From contig JAILBD010000263.1 of assembly GCA_024681275.1 (NCBI GenBank), positions 1 through 5,874 on the forward strand: a stretch of DNA of 5,874 nt, written 5' to 3'. Below the pieces are notes generated by a model. It saw nothing but the letters and a program-made list of their open reading frames with translations, made no database searches and had not been told where the DNA came from. Shown here piece by piece: positions 1 to 4,658 of the stretch. The DNA comes from Erysipelotrichaceae bacterium. Lineage in GTDB: Bacteria > Bacillota_I > Bacilli_A > Erysipelotrichales > Erysipelotrichaceae. The position numbers were made by a program, and so were the translations under genes. Positions within the stretch are counted from its first letter, which is position 1. Each line of letters opens with the position of its first letter.

Positions 1-46
1 TTTCACGCACGATGTTTTCAGCTTTTTCGGAAATGCCTTCGTTCAT
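1..46 (-). CDS. 5' end of an unidentified gene, cut by the left window edge
   Basis: An ATG at 46 opens a frame that stays open to the window edge and gives 15 residues, MNEGISEKAENIVRE. It starts 16 bases after the TGA of the lipoprotein gene (63-476), and an AGGG lies 8 bases before the ATG, so the two genes are probably co-transcribed. The visible residues are charged and look like the start of a helix; there is no signal peptide or membrane segment in this part. The wording is loosely like the middle of DUF4342-type proteins, but 15 residues cannot establish a family, and I give no function. The main support is position, spacing and the ribosome binding site. Confidence 0.55.
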   Translation of the reverse strand, partial: MNEGISEKAENIVRE

Positions 47-62
47 CTCTTTTTCCCTAGAC

Positions 63-476
63 TCAATTGACATTGATCTGCACAGTACCATCAGTCTGGC
101 CGATGGTCGTTACCTGCAGGACATATCTTTCGGGATCAAGCGAAACATCGAGATCCTCTCCAGGGCCGATCTCTACGGTCCTTAAAATACTTCCTGCCAC
201 ATACTCTTCACTTTCACCTGCTGAAGATATATCGACCGCTTCACAGAACTCGATCTTCAGTTTTCCTTTGCTTAAGGAAGACTCGATATGGACTGTCTTC
301 CCGCCGGGCACGTATATCGCCGATATCTCGGCATAGGTTCCATCTTCCACATCGTTGACCTTGATCTTGGCACTGTCTGATGAGGAAGTGATGTCAAACT
401 TGGCTGCGCTGCAGCTGCAAAGCAGCAGAACCGCCAATACGGCAAGGATTAAGATGTTTCTTATCTTTTTTATCAC
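63..476 (-). CDS. small secreted lipoprotein, function unknown
   Basis: This 137-residue protein is a predicted lipoprotein anchored on the outer face of the cytoplasmic membrane. Residues 1-6 are basic (MIKKIR), 7-19 are a hydrophobic run, and the lipobox is best read as L19-C20-S21-C22, making Cys22 the lipidated residue; Cys20 is a poorer fit because it follows Leu. The mature part of about 116 residues alternates hydrophobic and polar residues with Gly/Pro turns (VPGGK at 56-60, IGPGED at 103-108, LDPERY at 113-118), which suggests an all-beta sandwich. I do not recognise a named family. The start is GTG: no ATG is available, and AAAGGGGG lies 6 bases upstream. A TATAAT box lies upstream of it, and another gene begins 16 bases after its stop. 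Lipoprotein status is confident; function is unknown. Confidence 0.85.
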   Translation of the reverse strand: MIKKIRNILILAVLAVLLLCSCSAAKFDITSSSDSAKIKVNDVEDGTYAEISAIYVPGGKTVHIESSLSKGKLKIEFCEAVDISSAGESEEYVAGSILRTVEIGPGEDLDVSLDPERYVLQVTTIGQTDGTVQINVN

Positions 477-507
477 GATGATCCCCCTTTCAATGATCTA
501 TAAATCA

Positions 508-535
508 ATTATAACCAAACGCTGACTTGTGGGAA
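508..535 (-). promoter_or_regulatory. putative sigma-A promoter of the 137-residue lipoprotein gene
   Basis: On the minus strand a perfect -10 box TATAAT lies at 513-508. A partial -35 box TTCCCA (4 of 6 consensus positions) lies at 535-530, 16 bases upstream. Transcription would begin near position 500, leaving a leader of about 25 bases that contains the AGGGGG ribosome binding site before the GTG at 476. This is consensus matching by eye. Confidence 0.55.
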
Positions 536-555
536 CAGCTTTGGGATCCTTTCAC

Positions 556-575
556 TGATGATGCAAAGATCATCA
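556..575 (-). other. small hairpin overlapping the stop codon of the BamE-like gene
   Basis: A perfect 7-bp inverted repeat, TGATGAT-CTTTGC-ATCATCA, begins at the TGA stop codon and has a 6-base loop. It is AT-rich and is not followed by a T run, so it is at most a weak transcription pause or an mRNA 3'-end structure. No better terminator lies between this gene and the next lipoprotein gene, so readthrough is possible. Confidence 0.3.
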
Positions 576-884
576 TTTCTGCCTGTCGAAGAACACCACA
601 TGTATCACGGTGTCCGTATCCCTGTCATAATAGACTCCGATCAGCTTGTCTTCATCATTCGGATCGCAATAGATATCTCCATACATTCCGCTGAAGAAAC
701 TATCCGGTCCTCCCCAGGCATTTACGATCTTCTCTCTGGAAACATTGAACAGTCTTTTATCCGCGCTTTCCTGGCTCATTGAAAAGATCTTCTCAAGAGA
801 AGGAACATATGAACATCCATGCAATGTCAGCATCATCAGCAACGCGATGATATGATGGATCTTTCTGTTCACGGGATCTTTCAT
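573..884 (-). CDS. small lipoprotein with BamE/SmpA-like pattern
   Basis: This 103-residue protein has a lipoprotein signal: basic residues up to Lys8, a hydrophobic run at about 12-21, and the lipobox L21-H22-G23-C24. The mature part carries the pattern VSREKIVNAWGGPD (48-61) followed by Gly/Asp-rich turns and a strand YYDRDTDTVIHVVFF (85-99). A helix ending in G-x-P-D followed by short strands and a 'D-x-D-x-x-V' hairpin is typical of the small SmpA/OmlA (BamE-like) fold, which also occurs in Gram-positive lipoproteins of unknown role; this assignment is inference. The ATG at 884 is uncertain because the AGGA purine run lies about 15 bases upstream. A GTG at 872 would give a shorter, more typical signal peptide starting VNRKIHH. 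The gene appears to have its own -10 box. Confidence 0.8.
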   Translation of the reverse strand: MKDPVNRKIHHIIALLMMLTLHGCSYVPSLEKIFSMSQESADKRLFNVSREKIVNAWGGPDSFFSGMYGDIYCDPNDEDKLIGVYYDRDTDTVIHVVFFDRQK

Positions 885-1123
885 AGAACGATGATTTTTC
901 CTTTCCTTCTTTCATTATAAATAGAAATGCTTTATTCAATTCTCAGAGCTTACGATGTCCTTATCTGTTAATAGTTGTCTTTTCTTTTACGGCTTCTGAA
1001 TCGATTTCATTCCGGCATATAACAGTCAGATCCTTGATGATCCCATGTATACTGTTCGTTAGCTTATGCGATCATGAAGCGCCCTGCAAAGCGGTATCTG
1101 TCATTCTGCTTGAACTGCGTTCT
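885..1123. other. 239-base intergenic gap
   Basis: This gap separates the ankyrin gene from the BamE-like lipoprotein gene. It holds the TATAAT box at 914-919 and a small imperfect hairpin at 1062-1080 without a T tract. On the minus strand an open stretch of 36 codons (1071-961, ending TAA) has no usable start codon. No intrinsic terminator for the ankyrin gene is evident, and I see no RNA gene or repeat. Confidence 0.5.
914..919 (-). promoter_or_regulatory. putative -10 box of the BamE-like lipoprotein gene
   Basis: A perfect TATAAT reads on the minus strand at 919-914, about 30 bases before the ATG at 884. I find no convincing -35 hexamer at 16-18 bases; a TTGAAT lies only 14 bases upstream, which is too close. 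The purine run GAAAGAAGGAAAGG follows the box. Support is the box and its position only. Confidence 0.4.
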
Positions 1124-1786
1124 TTATCCAAAAACCTCTTCAAACAGAATCGATATGGAGCCTTCGCTGCAGAATTCCCTGACAGAGTATCCAAGATTCG
1201 GAGCCTTGTAGGAAGGATCCGCTCCGGCATCCTTCAGTGCCTGGAGCACTTTCTTCAGATCTTCATGAAGTTCATCCGTCAATATTCTGTCTTTGCCTTC
1301 GCAATGCTCCGCGTAATTGAATGAAGGAAGGATCTGTTTTGCCTGGAGTGCAAAGCGGTTCAGACCGGAGTTGCCATAGGAATCCAAAGCGTTCACATCC
1401 GCCCCCATGTCCAGCATCCTTTTCAGAACGGCCAGACCTTCCTCAGCCCTCTCCTTTGTCGAGAAAACACGGAATCCCATGTATTGATCGTCGGTATTCC
1501 ACCTGCAAAGCATCACCGCACAGTTGATGGCATCATGCAGCACAGGTGTCCTCCATTGGTTGCAGCAGGATCCATCCTCAATGAAATTGACATCCGCACC
1601 ATGATCCAGAAGATAGTTTGCAATTGCCGTGTTCCCGGTTTTAAGAGCGACCTGCAAAGGCGACTGTCCGTCATCCTTCTTGGGAGGCTGTTTTGCCGTA
1701 CAATTGACCAGTTCCGGCTTCTTTTCAATGCTCTGTTTTATTGTTTCCAGATCAGATTTCCTTATGGCGGTAAACAGTTTCTTCAT
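1124..1786 (-). CDS. ankyrin-repeat protein
   Basis: This 220-residue protein is built of ankyrin repeats and has no signal peptide or membrane segment, so it is probably a cytoplasmic protein-binding scaffold. A capping repeat lies at about 5-28 (FTAIRKSDLETIKQSIE). The clearest unit is 38-69, with the consensus SPLQVALKTGN and LLDHGADVN. Two further units at about 78-134 and 138-193 carry long inserts between their helices and end in MLDMGADVNALD and LKDAGADPSY. A C-terminal cap follows (SVREFCSEGSISILFEEVF). The ATG is supported by GGAG 8 bases upstream and a TATAAT further up. The gene stands alone between two intergenic gaps. Small bacterial ankyrin proteins of this kind usually have unknown partners, and none can be named from context. 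The family call is firm; the role is not. Confidence 0.9.
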   Translation of the reverse strand: MKKLFTAIRKSDLETIKQSIEKKPELVNCTAKQPPKKDDGQSPLQVALKTGNTAIANYLLDHGADVNFIEDGSCCNQWRTPVLHDAINCAVMLCRWNTDDQYMGFRVFSTKERAEEGLAVLKRMLDMGADVNALDSYGNSGLNRFALQAKQILPSFNYAEHCEGKDRILTDELHEDLKKVLQALKDAGADPSYKAPNLGYSVREFCSEGSISILFEEVFG

Positions 1787-1817
1787 ATCCTATACTCCAA
1801 TCTCGTACTACTCTTTA

Positions 1818-1823
1818 ATTATA
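1818..1823 (-). promoter_or_regulatory. putative -10 box of the ankyrin gene
   Basis: A perfect TATAAT reads on the minus strand at 1823-1818, about 31 bases before the ATG at 1786, with the GGAG ribosome binding site at 1798-1795 in between. No good -35 hexamer is visible at standard spacing. The box lies inside the 46-codon open stretch described at 1808-1948, so it is either a real promoter or a chance match in former coding DNA. Confidence 0.4.
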
Positions 1824-1908
1824 ATGCAGCCCAAACAATCGGAGCCGGCATTACGGTTCATGGTACAACTCTTGCGGCATTTCTGCACCTTGTTCTTGAA
1901 ATCGTCAT

Positions 1909-1943
1909 AAAAAACGGCAAGTTCACGAATCAGCTTGCCATTT
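1909..1943 (-). terminator. intrinsic terminator of the ABC-ABC-hydrolase operon
   Basis: On the minus strand, starting 5 bases after the hydrolase TGA, GGCAAG (1921-1916 on the plus strand pairs with 1939-1934) forms a 6-bp stem with CTTGCC across a 12-base loop. A U-G pair and three A-U pairs can extend the base. The descending arm runs directly into G-TTTTTT. A GC stem plus T tract right behind the last gene of a compact operon is the classical layout. Confidence 0.7.
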
Positions 1944-1948
1944 AATGA

Positions 1949-2920
1949 TCACCCAAATAACCGATCTAGGAATCGTCTGATCAACGGATACTCTTCTTTC
2001 CGGACATAGCGATGTCCGGTATTGACCAGTTCTGCATGTGAGAAATATCGCAGTTCATGATACTCCACATCGTTCCCCAACATCTTCAGTTTTCCATACA
2101 GAGCCCTGGCGTCATCCCGCATGCATTCGTGATAGGATGCATCCAGATAGATCTTCGGAAAGTCGGACAGATCGCCATAAAGCGGAGACATGTAGGGCGA
2201 TGTATAGTCTAACTGTCCCCTGTAGATCGGATAAATGTTATCCAGGGTTCCGAACCCGATCAGAAAATCGTTTTTTCCTGCATTTTCATAATAACTGTAA
2301 GGATAATACTCAAACTGTGACAGTGGTGAACAGGAAACGTTCCCTTTTGGAAGGGGAAGATCCAACTCCTTCAGTTTGAGAGTCAGAGTCAGGGTCAGAG
2401 TCGCTCCGGCCGATTCCCCCATCAGGCAGATATCTTCTCCCTCATATTCTTTCAGCAGCTCTTCATATCCGCTCAGACAGTCATCCAGGATATCGAGACA
2501 TTTGTATTCCGGAGCCAGGCGGTAATCGATCGAAAAGACATCGTAACCGAAATGATTTACGACATAAGAAACGAAATCAAAGTATCTCTTTGTAGAACAG
2601 CTCGTGAAACCGCCGCCGTGGATATAATAGATGATCTTATCCTTCCGGTTTCCCTTTTTCGAGACCTTCCAGGCTCTGCAGTTTCGAAGATCCACCCGCT
2701 TGATGTCAAGATCTTGAACTTTCTTTGGATCAAGCTTCAGGCAATCGGTATCGGTCTTTTTCTGCTGCTCGATCAACTGGGCACACATTTTTTCCAATTC
2801 ATCTTTCGAAAGCTTGAAAGACGGTCCAGAGGATTCAGGATGTTCCTTCTTGTACTTTCTTAAAGCGTTCGAGAAAAGGAGCTTGTTCCGATAAAAAGTC
2901 AGGTACTTGCCGAAAGACAT
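1949..2920 (-). CDS. alpha/beta-hydrolase, hormone-sensitive-lipase type esterase
   Basis: This 323-residue protein is a predicted carboxylesterase that would cleave an ester of an unidentified small molecule. There is no signal peptide, so it is likely cytoplasmic. Residues 1-95 form a charged N-terminal cap region. The oxyanion-hole motif HGGGF is at 101-105, the family motif DYRLAPE at 132-138, and the nucleophile elbow GESAG at 168-172 with Ser170. The catalytic His is most likely His295 (YFSHAEL). The acid is less certain: Glu265 in SYHECMRDDA is the best candidate by position relative to the family's 'D-x-L-x-D-D' segment. Length is usual for the family. The ATG follows the TGA of the ABC gene with no gap, behind AAGGG, so translation is probably coupled to the exporter. 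It is the last gene of the operon. A repetitive LTLTLTLKL follows the nucleophile. The enzyme class is firm; the substrate is unknown. Confidence 0.93.
   Translation of the reverse strand: MSFGKYLTFYRNKLLFSNALRKYKKEHPESSGPSFKLSKDELEKMCAQLIEQQKKTDTDCLKLDPKKVQDLDIKRVDLRNCRAWKVSKKGNRKDKIIYYIHGGGFTSCSTKRYFDFVSYVVNHFGYDVFSIDYRLAPEYKCLDILDDCLSGYEELLKEYEGEDICLMGESAGATLTLTLTLKLKELDLPLPKGNVSCSPLSQFEYYPYSYYENAGKNDFLIGFGTLDNIYPIYRGQLDYTSPYMSPLYGDLSDFPKIYLDASYHECMRDDARALYGKLKMLGNDVEYHELRYFSHAELVNTGHRYVRKEEYPLIRRFLDRLFG
2379..2402. repeat. short tandem hexamer repeat in the hydrolase gene
   Basis: The plus strand shows AGTCAG, AGTCAG, GGTCAG, AGTC in tandem, a 6-base unit repeated nearly four times. On the coding strand it produces the alternating Leu-Thr run of residues 174-180, directly after the GESAGA nucleophile elbow. 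Because the unit is a multiple of three, gain or loss of a unit keeps the frame. Confidence 0.7.
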
Positions 2921-4657
2921 TCAGATCACCCTTTTCATCGCTTCGACGAAGGGATCTCTTTCTTCGATCTCTTCTTTTGTCCCGAAGTCGCTCAGTTTTC
3001 CTTCATTCATTACGAGGATATAATCCGCATCCTGCAGAGCTGAATAATTGTGGGCGATCTCCAGCACGGTCCTGCCCTTCATCAGCTGATTTAACCCGGC
3101 CTTGACTTCCGTTTCCGTCTTTGTATCCAGATTGGCTGTCGCTTCATCCAGGATCAGATACTGCGGATCTTTCAGAAGCGCTCTGGCGATGCACACCCTC
3201 TGCCTCTCGCCGCCGGAAAGTCTTGATCCTTTCACTCCCACTTCATAATCGAGACCTTTTTCCTTGACCAGATCTTCAAGACCGGCAGCTTTTACTGCGG
3301 CATTCAGTTTTTCTTCCTTCACTTCGTTCATGCCGTAGCAGATGTTTTCGCGAATGCTTCCGGAGAAAAGTCTGGCATTCTGGGATACGATCGCAAAACG
3401 ATTTCTCCAGGAACGGAGAGATGTTTCGCTGGCATTTCCTTCGCCAAGTTTCAGTTCTCCTTCGTTCAACGGATAGAGACGGTCGATCAGTTTGACAAGA
3501 GTCGACTTGCCGCTGCCGTTATAACCGACGATCGCCGTGACTTTGTTGGCAGGAATGACAACGGAAAGTGAGTCGATCGTTTTATCATTCCCATAGGAGA
3601 AAGATGCATCGGAAAGTACGATATCTCCGGACCTGTCCATTTCTTTTCCTGCTTCGGTATCTTCTTCCTTTCCCTGCAGCAAAGACGCAAGCTTCTTGCT
3701 TCCGCCGAGGGCTGCCGCGAATATGGTAGGAATGCTCAAAAGATAAGTGATCCCGACTTCCATTGCCGTCATGTAACCATAGACTTCCTGGATCGGTCCC
3801 GTGGAATCGATCGTATGATGCCGGATCGCCATAATGCCGCCCAGACAGCAGGAAGCGTAGGCAATGATCCAGATGGATCTTCCCGCCAACGCATTCAAGG
3901 CATTTCCGAAAGCGTTATATAGAGCCGCTTTATATCGATCATCGATCAGCTGATCCGTTTTTTCGATCGCCTTTTCCTCACTGTTGGAGGCTTTGATGAA
4001 ACGGATATTCGAGATCTGTTCACTGTAATGATCAGTCAGCATGGAGATCCTTTCCTGCAGATAGGTCGCGGAACGGGAAGCGATCCGGATGCTGAAGATG
4101 ATGATCGCGATCGCCAGAAGAAGGGAAATGAGTGCAAATGGCGCAGCTTCCGGAAGACCGGTCGGACGCACAGCAAGCAGAGTGTTCGCCGAGAACAGCA
4201 GCTGCAGGATCACGATCACGACGGTAAATGGCTGAGAAGCATATTCGGCATCCGAAGTGATCCTTGACAGCATGCTGTTGGGTTCCGCTTCGTCAAAGTC
4301 CTTCAAAGGAAGCTTCATCATCTTCTTCCACATCTTTCTTCTGACTCCGGTGACGACACCCACCAGTGCCAGATCGCCGATAATCGAAGCGAAGATGACG
4401 ATATATTGAATGAATGAGACAAGCAGATACTTCCATAAAGGAGCCAGGGAATCAAGGGTGCCGTAGAAAATGGCGGTATATTCATCATAGACCGCAAAGA
4501 TGATCAGACTGCTCAGGATCGACAGGATCGCTCCGATGATGATCGCGATCCATCTGATCTTTACGCCTTTGTAAAGGCTGCGCAGGACTTTCTTTGTTGA
4601 AGCGGCAGATCTTTCCTTGCTGTCTGCTTTATATGTAAAGAGTTCAGAGAATGTCAT
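2921..4657 (-). CDS. ABC exporter half-transporter (TMD-NBD), second subunit
   Basis: This 578-residue protein is a type IV (exporter-fold) half ABC transporter in the cytoplasmic membrane. About six membrane segments fall near 34-55, 75-103, 145-163, 172-191, 260-280 and 296-318. The coupling region includes KLPLKDFDEAEPNSMLSRI near 115-133. The ATPase domain is complete: A-loop Tyr355, Walker A GYNGSGKST (378-386), Q-loop Gln426, signature LSGGE (480-484), Walker B YLILDE with catalytic Glu505, D-loop ANLD (508-511) and H-loop His536. I chose the ATG at 4657 over an upstream ATG at 4687: it lies one base after the previous gene's TAA with AAGGAGG 9 bases before it, and the longer form would add ten residues overlapping that gene. 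It is expected to pair with the adjacent half transporter. Direction and substrate are unknown. Confidence 0.96.
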   Translation of the reverse strand: MTFSELFTYKADSKERSAASTKKVLRSLYKGVKIRWIAIIIGAILSILSSLIIFAVYDEYTAIFYGTLDSLAPLWKYLLVSFIQYIVIFASIIGDLALVGVVTGVRRKMWKKMMKLPLKDFDEAEPNSMLSRITSDAEYASQPFTVVIVILQLLFSANTLLAVRPTGLPEAAPFALISLLLAIAIIIFSIRIASRSATYLQERISMLTDHYSEQISNIRFIKASNSEEKAIEKTDQLIDDRYKAALYNAFGNALNALAGRSIWIIAYASCCLGGIMAIRHHTIDSTGPIQEVYGYMTAMEVGITYLLSIPTIFAAALGGSKKLASLLQGKEEDTEAGKEMDRSGDIVLSDASFSYGNDKTIDSLSVVIPANKVTAIVGYNGSGKSTLVKLIDRLYPLNEGELKLGEGNASETSLRSWRNRFAIVSQNARLFSGSIRENICYGMNEVKEEKLNAAVKAAGLEDLVKEKGLDYEVGVKGSRLSGGERQRVCIARALLKDPQYLILDEATANLDTKTETEVKAGLNQLMKGRTVLEIAHNYSALQDADYILVMNEGKLSDFGTKEEIEERDPFVEAMKRVI

Positions 4658-4658
4658 A

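Larger units (their letters stand above)
1808..1948 (-). pseudogene. 46-codon Cys-rich open stretch after the hydrolase stop; possible gene remnant
   Basis: Reading on from the hydrolase TGA in the same frame gives 46 sense codons before a TAG at 1810-1808. The predicted residues look protein-like: a charged amphipathic part (KLIRELAVFYDDFKNK) and then four cysteines spaced C-x3-C-x9-C-x2-C (KCRKSC, then SDCLGC), which could bind metal. There is no in-frame ATG before the cysteines. A GTG at residue 21 or an ATG at residue 30 would give only 26 or 17 residues, both with weak ribosome binding sites. The terminator hairpin of the hydrolase operon falls inside it. It may be the 3' remnant of a lost gene, a readthrough tail, or chance. 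I do not recognise a family. Confidence 0.25.

Noticed and set aside
1062..1080. Imperfect hairpin GCTT-C-ATG-ATCG-CAT-AAGC as a terminator for the ankyrin gene
   Set aside because: The stem has a bulge and no T run follows on either strand.
1124..1141. Frameshift at the T5 run near the end of the ankyrin gene that might have truncated a longer protein
   Set aside because: A one-base change would add only about 10-20 residues before another stop, and the protein already ends in a plausible C-terminal cap.
1034..1324. Plus-strand open frame of 96 codons
   Set aside because: It overlaps the 3' part of the ankyrin gene on the other strand, shows no family pattern and no good ribosome binding site.
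1484..1945. Plus-strand open frame of 153 codons opposite the ankyrin gene
   Set aside because: It is antisense to a well-supported ankyrin gene, crosses an intergenic gap and a terminator, and its product has no recognisable domain.
1916..1951. Selenocysteine decoding of the hydrolase TGA, since a hairpin follows at close range
   Set aside because: The hydrolase is already full length, the family is not known to contain selenocysteine, and the hairpin followed by T6 is better explained as an intrinsic terminator.
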